Source: Luteococcus sanguinis
GTDB taxonomy: Bacteria; Actinomycetota; Actinomycetes; Propionibacteriales; Propionibacteriaceae
Direction: 5' to 3'
DNA length: 64,000 nucleotides
Assembly: GCF_039527675.1 (NCBI RefSeq)
Contig: NZ_BAAAKI010000024.1
Span: forward strand, 55,979 to 119,978
Shown: positions 1-8,930 of the stretch, piece by piece
Numbering within the stretch: the first letter of the stretch is position 1
Layout: the number at the start of each line of letters is the position of its first letter
Notes under the pieces: generated by a model
Databases searched by the model: none
Seen by the model: only the letters and a program-made list of their open reading frames with translations
What the model was told of the DNA's origin: nothing
Position numbers and translations under genes: made by a program

Positions 1-1383
1 GAGCACGACCCTGCCGAGGTCTGGGACAACGTGCGCGAGGTCGTCGCCAGCTCGCTGAGCCAGGCGAACATGAACCGCCACGACATCGCCGCGGTCGGCA
101 TCACCAACCAGCGCGAGACCACGGTGGTGTGGAACAAGGAGACCGGCGAGGCCGTCTACAACGCCATCGTCTGGCAGGACACCCGCACCCAGAAGATCGT
201 CGAGGAACTCGGCGGCGGCAATCCTGACAAGTACAAGGACAAGGTCGGCCTGCCACTGGCCACCTACTTCTGTGGCCCCAAGGTGAAGTGGATCCTCGAC
301 AATGTCGAGGGCGCCCGCGCCGATGCGGAGGCCGGCAAGCTGCTGATGGGCACCATGGACACCTGGGTGCTGTGGAACATGACCGGCGGCGTGAACGGCG
401 GCGTGCACGTCACCGACGTCACCAATGCCTCCCGCACCATGCTGATGGACCTCAAGACCCTCGACTGGGACGCGGACATCGCGGCCGACATGACGATCCC
501 CATGAGCATGCTCCCCGAGATCAAGAGCTCCGCCGAGGTCTACGGCAAGGGCGACCAGGGCGGATTCCTGATGGACATCCCGATTGCCGGCATCCTCGGC
601 GACCAGCAGGCTGCGACCTTCGGCCAGGCCTGCTTCGAGAAGGGCATGGCCAAGAACACATATGGCACCGGCTGCTTCATGCTGATGAACACCGGCGAGG
701 AGATCGTCCCCAGCAAGAACGGCCTGCTGACCACCGTGTGCTACCAGATCGGCGACAACAAGCCGATCTACGCACTCGAGGGATCCATCGCCGTCACGGG
801 ATCCCTGGTCCAGTGGCTGCGCGACAATCTGCGGATGTTCGACAGCGCTCCCGAGGTGGAGGAGCTGGCGGCCTCGGTGGAGGACAACGGCGGCGCCTAC
901 TTCGTGCCCGCCTTCTCCGGCCTGTTCGCGCCCTACTGGCGTGCTGATGCCCGCGGCGCGCTCGTCGGCCTGACCCGTTACGTCAACCGCGGCCACATCG
1001 CCCGCTCGGTGCTGGAGGCCACCGCCTACCAGACCCGCGAGGTGCTGGACGCGATGGAGGCCGACTCGGGTGTGCAGCTTGAGGAACTGCGCGTCGACGG
1101 TGGTATGACCGCCAACGAGACGCTGATGCGGTTCCAGGCCGACCAGGTGGGCGTCCCCGTCGTCCGTCCGGTCGTCGCCGAGACCACCGCGCTGGGCGCC
1201 GCCTACGCCGCCGGCATCGCCGTCGGTTACTGGAGCGGTGAACAGGACGTCATCGACAACTGGGCCGAGGACAAGCGCTGGACGCCTGCCATGGAGGACG
1301 CCGAGCGCGAGCGCCTCTTCCGCAACTGGAAGAAGGCCGTCACGAAGACCTTCGACTGGGTCGATGAGGACGTCGAGGGCTGA
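1..1383 (+). CDS. glpK: glycerol kinase, 3' part
   Basis: ATP-dependent phosphorylation of glycerol to glycerol-3-phosphate in the cytoplasm. The frame is open from the first base, so the 5' end lies outside the window. The FGGY-family blocks are clear: the GITNQRETTVVW block, the WQDTRT block, GTGCFMLMNTG, the AYQTREVLDAM segment and the DGGMTANETLMRFQAD segment near the C-terminus. The visible part of about 460 residues lacks only the extreme N-terminus with the first phosphate-binding loop. It ends convergently towards the sigM operon, with a strong hairpin just downstream. No sign of damage. Confidence 0.96.
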   Translation, partial: EHDPAEVWDNVREVVASSLSQANMNRHDIAAVGITNQRETTVVWNKETGEAVYNAIVWQDTRTQKIVEELGGGNPDKYKDKVGLPLATYFCGPKVKWILDNVEGARADAEAGKLLMGTMDTWVLWNMTGGVNGGVHVTDVTNASRTMLMDLKTLDWDADIAADMTIPMSMLPEIKSSAEVYGKGDQGGFLMDIPIAGILGDQQAATFGQACFEKGMAKNTYGTGCFMLMNTGEEIVPSKNGLLTTVCYQIGDNKPIYALEGSIAVTGSLVQWLRDNLRMFDSAPEVEELAASVEDNGGAYFVPAFSGLFAPYWRADARGALVGLTRYVNRGHIARSVLEATAYQTREVLDAMEADSGVQLEELRVDGGMTANETLMRFQADQVGVPVVRPVVAETTALGAAYAAGIAVGYWSGEQDVIDNWAEDKRWTPAMEDAERERLFRNWKKAVTKTFDWVDEDVEG

Positions 1384-1432
1384 GTCTCCTCGCACCCACG
1401 CTCAATAAGATCACGCTGGACCCACGCTGACG

Positions 1433-1464
1433 GCGGGGCCGAACCCTTGATGGTTCGGCCCCGC
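1433..1464. terminator. 12-bp hairpin terminator after glpK
   Basis: The arms GCGGGGCCGAAC (1433-1444) and GTTCGGCCCCGC (1453-1464) are perfectly complementary around an 8-nt loop. No clear U-tract follows, as is common in high-GC actinobacteria. It lies between convergent genes and could serve both strands. The stretch 1465-1644 contains short open frames on the minus strand but no convincing gene. Confidence 0.7.
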
Positions 1465-1644
1465 TGCCGCGTGTCTGAAGGCCTGTCAAGCACGACTGAC
1501 TGCCACTGCCGTCAGCGGATCGGCGGGATGCGGCCCGCGGATGGAGGCTGGAAGCCGTCGTTAGCAGGAGCGCCCAGCGCAGCCTGCGCACCCTCAACTC
1601 GAGCCAGCGTCAGATCAAGCAATTGCTCGCGGTGCACGAGATCG

Positions 1645-1956
1645 TCAGCGCAGCATGATCCCGGCGTCCGGTGTGACGGCCGAGGACTCGTCCAGGTTGG
1701 CGCCCAGGGACTCGTCAAGTTCTTCGGGGGTGGCCCCGGGGTGGAAATCCCTGCGTGCCTCGCGCTGTTCTTGTTCGGCGCGCAGGGCACCGGTGATGGC
1801 TCGGGACACCGCGGCGGGGATCTCGACGTCCGTCTGGCCCGCGAGCACGCCCGACAACCACGCCAGGTCTTCTTCGCTTGGCGCGTCCGTCGGGCCGGTG
1901 CTGCTGGGGCCGGTGCTGCTGGGGCCGGTGATGGAGCGCTCGTCGGGTGTGCTCAT
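1645..1956 (-). CDS. short protein in the anti-sigma position of the sigM operon
   Basis: A 103-residue soluble protein whose ATG overlaps the sigM stop codon (ATGA), so it is translationally coupled to the sigma factor. Mycobacterial sigM is followed by a membrane-bound anti-sigma factor, and this product occupies that slot. It has no membrane segment and no zinc-binding anti-sigma motif. The N-terminus carries a GPSST pentapeptide repeat encoded by a 15-bp DNA repeat. The middle (EEDLAWLSGVLAGQ, then AVSRAITGALRAEQ) looks like the N-terminal part of actinobacterial anti-sigma factors. Another minus-strand frame stays open just past the stop down to 1512, so a truncated or frameshifted anti-sigma gene is possible. 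Function unproven. Confidence 0.6.
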   Translation of the reverse strand: MSTPDERSITGPSSTGPSSTGPTDAPSEEDLAWLSGVLAGQTDVEIPAAVSRAITGALRAEQEQREARRDFHPGATPEELDESLGANLDESSAVTPDAGIMLR

Positions 1957-2639
1957 CGGGAACTTTCCTCGGTCTGCGGGGATGCCGTGCACGCGGGCCC
2001 CGGCAAGGGATTGGACGTCGAGCGCCCCCCATCCGGTTCCCGCAGGTGCTGCAGCAGCGGAACCAGCCGGGCGCGACCGCGGGAACAGCGGGACTTGACC
2101 GTGCCGGTGGGGCAGCCGAGCAGCACGGCCGCCTCCTCCACCGAGTAGCCCTCCATGTCGACCAGCACGATCGCCGCGCGCTGGTCGGGCGAGATCTGGC
2201 CCAGGGCGACCTGCACGGCATCGCGCGTCTCGGCCTGCTCGATCTGCTCCGTCCCGTCGCCCAGCGCCAGGCCCAGGTCCAGGTCTGCGTTCTGGGGGAG
2301 GGCCTCGGTGCGGCGCACCGCATTGCGCCGGATCCGGTCCAGGCAGGCATTGACGACGATCCGGTGCAGCCAGGTGGTGACCGCGGCCTCGCCGCGGAAG
2401 CTGCCAGCACGCCGGAAGGCCGAAATCATCGCCTCCTGCAGCGCATCGGCCGCCTCGTCCGGGTCGCGCATGGTGCGCAGGGCGATGCCCCACAGGCGGT
2501 TGCGGTGCCGGGTGAACAACTGGGCGAAGGCGTCCGGGTCACCCGCGAGATGGGCCTTGAGCAGGTCGTGGTCACTGGCCTCGACGTCAGCGAGGTCTGG
2601 GTCGAGGATACCCGTGCCGGCGGCGGTGGCCTGCGTCAC
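1953..2639 (-). CDS. sigM: ECF sigma factor, SigM-like
   Basis: A 228-residue RNA polymerase sigma factor of the extracytoplasmic function type. Region 2 is visible as DAFAQLFTRHRNRLW through DEAADALQEAMISAFRRA, and region 4 as LVDMEGYSVEEAAVLLGCP followed by GTVKSRCSRGRARL. The GTG start overlaps the stop of the upstream pseudokinase gene (GTGA). Linkage to pcnA, a DUF6049 membrane protein and the pseudokinase matches the Rv3907-Rv3912 type cluster, where the sigma factor is SigM. The sigM name therefore rests on context as well as sequence. It probably acts in envelope stress. Confidence 0.88.
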   Translation of the reverse strand: MTQATAAGTGILDPDLADVEASDHDLLKAHLAGDPDAFAQLFTRHRNRLWGIALRTMRDPDEAADALQEAMISAFRRAGSFRGEAAVTTWLHRIVVNACLDRIRRNAVRRTEALPQNADLDLGLALGDGTEQIEQAETRDAVQVALGQISPDQRAAIVLVDMEGYSVEEAAVLLGCPTGTVKSRCSRGRARLVPLLQHLREPDGGRSTSNPLPGPACTASPQTEESSR

Positions 2640-4510
2640 GACTTCACCTCGATCTCGTTGATGCTGGCCTGGTACTTGTTGGACCCGATGTTCGGCAGGC
2701 TCGTGACGTAGACCAGCAGGTAACGCGTTGTCACCGGCGAGGCGGGCTTCAGTTGCGCGGTGGTGCCGGCTGCGTCGATGCTGGCCACGGTCTTCCAGGC
2801 ACTCGCCTTCGTCGTCGGCGCGCTGGTGGCGCCGGTGTCGTTCGGAACCCGCAGCTGGATGCCCGTGGGGGTGCCCTTCAGCCGCACGTTCACCTCGCCC
2901 ACGCTGGCCTGCTGGCCCAGGTCGACAACCAGCCCGACGCCGGGCTTGAGCTTTCCGAACTTGGCCGAGTTCAGGTAGACGAGCGTCTGCCATGCCGTGG
3001 CCGGGTTGCCGTCCCAGGCGTACTTGACCAGGTTGGGGTTCTCCTCGCCGTTGCCGTTGTCGGCGGTGGGGTCGAAGTCGTCCACATTGGTGGGGGTGTA
3101 GGTCTGCACCTCGTCCTCGCCAAGGATGCTGCCCGTGCCATCGCCGGTGGCCTTCTGCCAAGCGAGCCGCAGCAGCGACGCCACCAGCACCAGCAGCACC
3201 AGGCCAACCAGTGCCACCAGCCACGGACGCTTGGTCGGCCGGGGCCGGGGACGCATGATCGTGGCCCCACGCACGACCGTCGGGGCATCGGTGGGGGTGT
3301 GCGGGGACGTGGCGCGTGGCGCCGGGGCGGGAACGGCGATGGGGTGTTCCGTGGCGGCTGCGGTGGCACCGGCGAAGGCGACGCCGGGAAAGGTGTGCTC
3401 CAGGGGAGCGAGCCGCCCGGTGTCGTCACCACTTTCGTAGGCGTCCGCGGCGTGCACCGGAAAGCGCATCCGGCGTTCCAGGTCGGCGGACGCATCGGCT
3501 GTCCCCAACACCTTGTTCAGGGCTCCCACGAGCTGGTTGGCGGTACGCAGGGGCAACTCGTTCTGGCGGGGGGAGGCCGACAGCACCTGGTCGCAGATGG
3601 TGTCCAGCGCCGGGCTGACCCCTGAACGCACCTGGCGGGGCGTGAGCCAGCCGCGCTGGTCCACCGGGGCCGGTGGCATGCCCCAGGGCCGGGCCTGGTC
3701 TGCTTCGTGCAGCTGGCCGGGCTCGGCCGGCCACCGGTTGACGAGGCTCGCGTAGAGCACCTTGCCGATGGCACGCACGTCCGCCTCCTCCCGCTCGGAC
3801 CAGGCCAAGATGCCCTGGTCGGCGTCCGGATGCAGGGCGGCCTCGATCAGGAAGCCCACGACCTTGACCGCACCGGTGGCGGTGATGATGACCGTGTCGG
3901 GGTTGATCCGCTGGTGGAAGAGCCCCTCCGCGTGCACGGAACTCATCGCGTCGGCCAGCTCACGGGCGACCCAGGCCGCCTCCAGCGCGCTCAGCGGACC
4001 CTGCCTGAGCAGCTTCTCCATGCTCTCGCCAGGCGCGAACTCGCAGACAACCACAGCGGGTTCGTCGCCGGCCGGCTCGACGGCGTCCAGCACCCTCAGG
4101 AACCGCGCATCGGTCGCGGTGGCCGCCTTGCGGGCCGCGTCCAGGGCGTCGGAGGTGCGCGGATCATCGGCGCCCAGCAGGTGCACCAGCACCGAGCGGG
4201 AGAGCTTCTGATCAAAGGCGCGCCAGGTGGCCGTCCCGCCGCGCTCGGCGAGTTGCTGCTCGAGACGGTAGCGGTCGGCCAGGACGTGCCCGACGTGGGC
4301 GAGCGGCCCCTCGGATCCCGCGTGGCTGCCGGTCGGGGTGTTGACCGCCATCGCCGGGGGGAGGTCTTCGGTGTCGACGCTCCCATCAGACGAGAGCACG
4401 TCGGTGCCGAGGGTGTCCTCCTGGTCGGGGCCCTCGTCGGCCACCGTTGGCATCAGCTCGGTCTCCAGGGCGTCCACCTCTGCGTCGCGGTCGGTGTTCT
4501 CGGCGTCCAT
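2636..4510 (-). CDS. membrane-anchored pseudokinase with extracytoplasmic discoidin-like domain
   Basis: About 624 residues: an acidic N-terminus, a protein-kinase-like domain (about 75-340), a proline-rich linker, one membrane segment near 425-450 (WLVALVGLVLLVLVASLL) and an outer galactose-binding-like domain. The kinase core is dead on inspection. The catalytic loop reads HQRINPDTVI instead of HRDxKPxN, the DFG position reads VGF, and the VAVK lysine is missing. This resembles the pseudokinase fused to MurJ in mycobacteria, which binds FhaA. Here it stands alone with no MurJ part. The ATG at 4510 is chosen because GAGGGGA lies just upstream; an in-frame ATG at 4522 overlaps the previous stop. 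Confidence 0.85.
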   Translation of the reverse strand: MDAENTDRDAEVDALETELMPTVADEGPDQEDTLGTDVLSSDGSVDTEDLPPAMAVNTPTGSHAGSEGPLAHVGHVLADRYRLEQQLAERGGTATWRAFDQKLSRSVLVHLLGADDPRTSDALDAARKAATATDARFLRVLDAVEPAGDEPAVVVCEFAPGESMEKLLRQGPLSALEAAWVARELADAMSSVHAEGLFHQRINPDTVIITATGAVKVVGFLIEAALHPDADQGILAWSEREEADVRAIGKVLYASLVNRWPAEPGQLHEADQARPWGMPPAPVDQRGWLTPRQVRSGVSPALDTICDQVLSASPRQNELPLRTANQLVGALNKVLGTADASADLERRMRFPVHAADAYESGDDTGRLAPLEHTFPGVAFAGATAAATEHPIAVPAPAPRATSPHTPTDAPTVVRGATIMRPRPRPTKRPWLVALVGLVLLVLVASLLRLAWQKATGDGTGSILGEDEVQTYTPTNVDDFDPTADNGNGEENPNLVKYAWDGNPATAWQTLVYLNSAKFGKLKPGVGLVVDLGQQASVGEVNVRLKGTPTGIQLRVPNDTGATSAPTTKASAWKTVASIDAAGTTAQLKPASPVTTRYLLVYVTSLPNIGSNKYQASINEIEVKS

Positions 4511-4518
4511 CGGTCCCC

Positions 4519-6543
4519 TCATCGTCGCGGCTGGCCCAAGTCTGCCACCGCCTGTTCGGCCCGGCGCTCACGCTGGACCTGTCGGATTCGCATCGCAGTC
4601 GCGCCCAGCAGCACCACGCCGGAGCCCACGATGATGATCCAGCCGATGCGCCCCATCGAGGTGGCGGTGATGGTCATCGACTGGGCCTCCCCGATCGGAC
4701 GTCCCGACTCGGTCACCAGCTGGCCGGTGACGCCCACCTTGCCGTTGGCCTTCGCCTGGATCGTCACGCGGATCGTCTCGGTACCGCCGGCCGGGATCGA
4801 CTCCAGCTCGGAGTCGGCCACGACCAGGCGCTGCGGGTTCTCGCTGGTGAAGGTGGCCTTGACGCTGACGGCTCGGTCGAGGTGGTTGGTCACCGTCACC
4901 GGCACCTCCTGCTCGGCGGCGGAGGTAACGATGTCGGGGGTCACCGAGAGGCTGACGCCCTGACCGGTGGCGGCATTGCCGTAGGCCGAGCCCACGGCCT
5001 TGGCCCACCGCGCGGCGGCCGGACGACGCCCGCCCCAGGCCTGGCTGATGGCACGCGGCAGCATCTTGCCCAGCGCGGTGGCGGCGGCCTCCGGTTGGTT
5101 GGTCAGCTCGCCCCAGACGGTCACGTCACCGCCCGCGCGGTCGACCTGGTCGAGCCAGTTTCCGACCTCGACCGGCTCGATCTTCGCGAGCTCTGCGGTC
5201 GGTGGGTTGGTGATGGCGGCGACCCGCTCGTCCAAGGGTTGCCAACTGCGCCACGGGGCGGTGGCCGTGCTCAGGGCGGCCTGTTCCGCGGTGGTCACGA
5301 TCGTCACGGTGGGCGTGACCAGTTCGGTGGCCTGCAGCCGCCCGACCTTCTGCGGCGCGGTCGTCGTCGGGTCGGGGCCGGGGCCGCCGTCGTAGGCGTC
5401 GGCGGCGTAGCGAACGATCGTGGTGCCGTCCACCGTGGCGACCGGCGCGCTGCCCAGCTTGCCGGCGACGAGGACGAGCGCGGGGTCGAGGTCGGCGACG
5501 AAGGCAATCAGGTCTGCGTCCGCGGCCCCGTCACGAGGCGCGATGGCCAGCGGCAACTTCGCCAGCGCGTGGGTGCTGGGGACGGCGGCGGTTGCCTGGT
5601 CGAGGACGTCGTGTCGTCCGGCGGCCTCCAGCAGGGCGATGTCGGGGTCGCCATAGGGGGTCCGGTAGGCGTCGCCGCGCTCGATGAGGGTCCCCAGGTC
5701 GGCCAGGAAACTCTTCGCAGCGGCCTGCCCGGCGGCGGTCGAAGCGGTCGAGCCCTGGACGGTGTAGCCCTGCGCCATCACGGCCACGTCGTCGTAGAGG
5801 GCGGGGTCGATCAGCGCGGTCGCACCACTGGTCAGGGCAAGGTCCATCAGGGTGCGCAGGCGCCCGTCCAGCTCGGTGGCGAGGTGGTCGTCGGCGAACA
5901 TGCTGCCCTGCAGCAGGCCGGGACGAGAGCCGATCCGCACCACGACGGTGCTGGTCACCGAGTTGACTGCGGCGACCGGCAGCAGGGCCCGCGCGCGACC
6001 CAGGACGCCCGCCCGCCCGGCGACCTTCACCTGGAGGCCGACCAGGTAGGCGGCCGGGGTGGTGGTGAAACCGAATCCCTTGGCACCGGCCAGGTCGCCC
6101 GCGACGGTGAAGTCGACGCTCTCACCGGCGTCGAGGGAGGTCTTCCCGGCGCTGACCTGGGAACCCTCGGCGGAGGTGGTGGTGATGTTGAAGTAATTCT
6201 TCCGGTCTTCGTAGAGGCGGGCACCGACCGGGTTGAAGGCCGCGCTGTCGAGCGCCGCGGCCAGGCTCGGGGCGTCGCGGATCGGGTCCGTCGAGCGCCA
6301 CAAGTAGACCTGCACCCCGCTGAGCGCCTCGGTGCCGGTGTTGCGCGCAGTGCCGCGGATGACGACCGTCCCGGTGCCGGTGGTGCTGGCCGGGGTGATG
6401 GAGGTGATGGTGAGCTGGACCGGTTCGGTGGTCTCGTCGGCCTGGGCGGGGAGCGCGAAGCTGGCCAGGAAACCGAGGAGTCCCGCGAGCAATACCGACA
6501 GGGCGCGCCGGGCGCGTGGGTCGGTCACTCGGGCGGGGATCAC
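4519..6543 (-). CDS. DUF6049 family secreted membrane-anchored protein
   Basis: A 674-residue envelope protein of unknown function, the counterpart of Rv3909. An N-terminal signal sequence (RRALSVLLAGLLGFLASFALPAQA) is followed by a long extracytoplasmic region with Ig-like stretches, one C-terminal membrane helix (IGWIIIVGSGVVLLGATAM) and a short basic cytoplasmic tail. It lies 9 nt after pcnA and 8 nt before the pseudokinase start, so it is co-transcribed with both. The neighbourhood (pseudokinase, SigM) suggests a role in cell-wall homeostasis, which is inference. Confidence 0.82.
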   Translation of the reverse strand: MIPARVTDPRARRALSVLLAGLLGFLASFALPAQADETTEPVQLTITSITPASTTGTGTVVIRGTARNTGTEALSGVQVYLWRSTDPIRDAPSLAAALDSAAFNPVGARLYEDRKNYFNITTTSAEGSQVSAGKTSLDAGESVDFTVAGDLAGAKGFGFTTTPAAYLVGLQVKVAGRAGVLGRARALLPVAAVNSVTSTVVVRIGSRPGLLQGSMFADDHLATELDGRLRTLMDLALTSGATALIDPALYDDVAVMAQGYTVQGSTASTAAGQAAAKSFLADLGTLIERGDAYRTPYGDPDIALLEAAGRHDVLDQATAAVPSTHALAKLPLAIAPRDGAADADLIAFVADLDPALVLVAGKLGSAPVATVDGTTIVRYAADAYDGGPGPDPTTTAPQKVGRLQATELVTPTVTIVTTAEQAALSTATAPWRSWQPLDERVAAITNPPTAELAKIEPVEVGNWLDQVDRAGGDVTVWGELTNQPEAAATALGKMLPRAISQAWGGRRPAAARWAKAVGSAYGNAATGQGVSLSVTPDIVTSAAEQEVPVTVTNHLDRAVSVKATFTSENPQRLVVADSELESIPAGGTETIRVTIQAKANGKVGVTGQLVTESGRPIGEAQSMTITATSMGRIGWIIIVGSGVVLLGATAMRIRQVQRERRAEQAVADLGQPRR

Positions 6544-6552
6544 CCGTCCAGC

Positions 6553-7995
6553 CTAGTTGGACCGGGCCTGCCACCAGGCGAGCAACTCGTCCCTCGCCTG
6601 CTCGGGCCCGAGTGGGCCCGATTCCATCCGTCGTTCCAGCAGGAAGTTGTAGGCCGCGCCCACCTCGCGTCCGGGACGGATGCCCAGCAGCGCCATGATC
6701 TCCTCGCCGTTGAGGTCGGGGCGGATGGCGTCCAGCTCCTCCTGCGCCGCCAGGACGGTGATGCGTTCCTCGAGGTCGTCGTAGGCGGCGCGCAACCGGG
6801 CGGCCTTGCGCTGGTTGCGCGTGGTGCAGTCGGAGCGGGTGAGGATGTGCAGGCGCTCCAGCTGGTCACCGGCATCACGGACATAGCGGCGCACCGCCGA
6901 ATCGCTCCACTGGCCCTCGCCGTAGCCGTGGAAACGCAGGTGCTGCTCGACGAGCTGGGCGACGGCCTTGACCTCATCCGAGCTGAAGCGCAGCGCCTTG
7001 AGCCGCTTGCGGGCGAGCTTGGCGCCCACCAGGTCGTGGTGGTGGAAGGTGACGGTGCCGTCGTCCTCGAACTGGCGGGTGGCGGGCTTGCCGATGTCGT
7101 GCAGCAGTGCGGCCAGCCGCAGCACGAGGTCGGGGGCGTGCCCGCGGGACTTCTCCAGCTGGATGGCCTGGTCGAGGACGGTCAGCGAGTGCGCGTAGAC
7201 GTCCTTGTGGCGGCGGTGTTCATCCGTGGTCTCCTTCATCGCCGGCAGTTCCGGCAGCACGCGGGCGGCCAGGCCGGTGGTGACCAGCAGGTTCAGGCCA
7301 GGGCGGGGGTGATCGGTGAGCAGCAGCTTCGACAGCTCGTCGCGGACGCGCTCGGCACTGATGATCTCGATCCGGTCGGCCATGTCGGTCATCGCACGCT
7401 GCACGTCGGGTGCGACGGTGAACTGGAGCTGGGACGCGAAACGGGCGGCCCGCATCATCCGCAGCGGGTCGTCGGAGAAGGAGAGTTGCGGGGTGGAGGG
7501 GGTGCGCAAGGTTGCGGCGGCGAGGTCCGCGAGGCCGCCCCATGGGTCGACGAAGGTGGCATTGGCGACGTCGTAGGCCATTGCGTTGACGGTGAAGTCG
7601 CGGCGGACGAGGTCGTCGGCGATGGTGTCGCCGAAGCTGACCTCTGGCTTGCGGGAGTCGCCGCGGTAGACATCCGCGCGGAAAGTGGTGACTTCGACCT
7701 GGTACTCGACGCCATTGCTGGTCTTCTTCGCGCCGATGGTGCCGAAGTCCTTGCCGATGTCCCACACGGCCTTGGTCCAGCCACGCAGCAGGGCCTCGAC
7801 GTCGTCGGGGCGGGCGGAGGTGGCGAAGTCGAGGTCGTGCTGGACGACGCCGAGCAGCGCGTCGCGCACCGGACCGCCGACGAGGTAGAGCTCGTGTCCT
7901 GCCTGCTGGAACAGGGTCGCCAGTTCGGCGACCACGGGGGTTGCCTGCAGCATCTGGGAGACCTGCTCGGTCTGGGTCTGGTCAAGCTCTGGCAC
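6553..7995 (-). CDS. pcnA: CCA tRNA nucleotidyltransferase
   Basis: Adds or repairs the 3' CCA end of tRNAs. This is a class II nucleotidyltransferase of 480 residues. The head motif YLVGGPVRDALLG is followed by the metal-binding DLDFATSARP, the RRDFTVNAMAY motif and a C-terminal HD domain with LLHDIGKPATRQF and a downstream HHHD. Length is normal for the actinobacterial family. It is the first gene of a five-gene minus-strand operon reaching the 103-residue gene at 1645. In mycobacteria a NUDIX gene lies next to pcnA; none is present here. Confidence 0.95.
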   Translation of the reverse strand: MPELDQTQTEQVSQMLQATPVVAELATLFQQAGHELYLVGGPVRDALLGVVQHDLDFATSARPDDVEALLRGWTKAVWDIGKDFGTIGAKKTSNGVEYQVEVTTFRADVYRGDSRKPEVSFGDTIADDLVRRDFTVNAMAYDVANATFVDPWGGLADLAAATLRTPSTPQLSFSDDPLRMMRAARFASQLQFTVAPDVQRAMTDMADRIEIISAERVRDELSKLLLTDHPRPGLNLLVTTGLAARVLPELPAMKETTDEHRRHKDVYAHSLTVLDQAIQLEKSRGHAPDLVLRLAALLHDIGKPATRQFEDDGTVTFHHHDLVGAKLARKRLKALRFSSDEVKAVAQLVEQHLRFHGYGEGQWSDSAVRRYVRDAGDQLERLHILTRSDCTTRNQRKAARLRAAYDDLEERITVLAAQEELDAIRPDLNGEEIMALLGIRPGREVGAAYNFLLERRMESGPLGPEQARDELLAWWQARSN

Positions 7996-8057
7996 GAGGT
8001 GCGAGTCTACCTTTTGCCCGGCCCTGTCGGGCTCGGGTGGAGCTCAGGGCGAGCCCG

Positions 8058-8930
8058 TCAGCCCGCGGAGCGGGTGGCGCCGATGGAGGCGGCGATCACG
8101 CAGGCCATCGCCACCAGGTCGGTGGGGCTGAGGCCCTCGCCGATGATCACCAGCGCGGCGAGCGCCGCGGCGGCCGGTTCGAGGCTCATCAGGATGCCGA
8201 AGACGCGTCCGGGCAGCGTGCGGAGCGCGGACATTTCCAGCAGGTAGGGGATCACCGAGCTGAGCACGCCGACGCCGGCGCCGGCGATGAGGACGTGCGG
8301 GCGCAGCAGGACGTCCCCGGAGCTGTGGATGGCGGGGGCGGCGAGGGCGACCCCGCCGATCGTGCAGGCGAGCATCACGGCCTCGTGGCCGGTCCAGGTG
8401 AGGCCCGCGCGGGCGCCCATCTTGATGTAGCCCGCCCAGCAGACCGCTGCGGCAAGGACGAAAGCCACGCCCACCGGGTCGAGGTGGGTGGGGGTGAAGC
8501 CGAGCAGGGCGACGCCGGCGAGGGCCAGCAGGGGCCAAGCGATGTCGCGGGCTCGGCGGGTGGCGGCGACGGCAACAGCCAGGGGTCCGAGGAACTCGAT
8601 GGTGACCGCCAGGCCCAGCGGAACCCGGCTCGCGCCCTCGTAGAAGGTGGTGTTCATGGCGACCAGGCATACGCCGTAGGCGAGCCCGGCCTTCCAATTG
8701 CGGGGCGGACGCCCGTTCGGCTGATGGGTGGAGCTTCCCCGACGGGCGACGATGAGCGTCCACAACCACAGCACCACCGCGGCGGAGACCAGACGCAGCC
8801 AGGCCATGGAGATCGGCGTGGCCTCGTCCATCACCGTCTTGGCCACGGCTGCACCCACCTGGACGGACATGATCGAGCCCAGCACCAGCCAGATGGCGCT
8901 GGTGGTCGGGGTCCGGGGGGTCCGTTGCAC
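8058..8930 (-). CDS. EamA/DMT-family exporter, RhtA-like
   Basis: A 290-residue inner-membrane transporter with about ten hydrophobic segments arranged as two EamA repeats. The N-terminal SVQVGAAVAKTVMDEATPI and MAWLRLVSAAVVLWLW match the RhtA branch (threonine/homoserine export) of the drug/metabolite transporter superfamily. The second repeat shows VIPYLLEMSALRTLP and LMSLEPAAAALAALVI, both typical of the branch. Substrate is not determined. It ends 62 nt before pcnA on the same strand and may read into that operon. Confidence 0.85.
   Translation of the reverse strand: MQRTPRTPTTSAIWLVLGSIMSVQVGAAVAKTVMDEATPISMAWLRLVSAAVVLWLWTLIVARRGSSTHQPNGRPPRNWKAGLAYGVCLVAMNTTFYEGASRVPLGLAVTIEFLGPLAVAVAATRRARDIAWPLLALAGVALLGFTPTHLDPVGVAFVLAAAVCWAGYIKMGARAGLTWTGHEAVMLACTIGGVALAAPAIHSSGDVLLRPHVLIAGAGVGVLSSVIPYLLEMSALRTLPGRVFGILMSLEPAAAALAALVIIGEGLSPTDLVAMACVIAASIGATRSAG

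Noticed and set aside
4447..8247. Very long open frame (over 1200 codons) on the + strand
   Set aside because: It lies antisense to the well-supported pseudokinase, DUF6049 and pcnA genes. Its translation is Gly/Arg/Val-rich low-complexity, a normal artefact of high-GC codon use.
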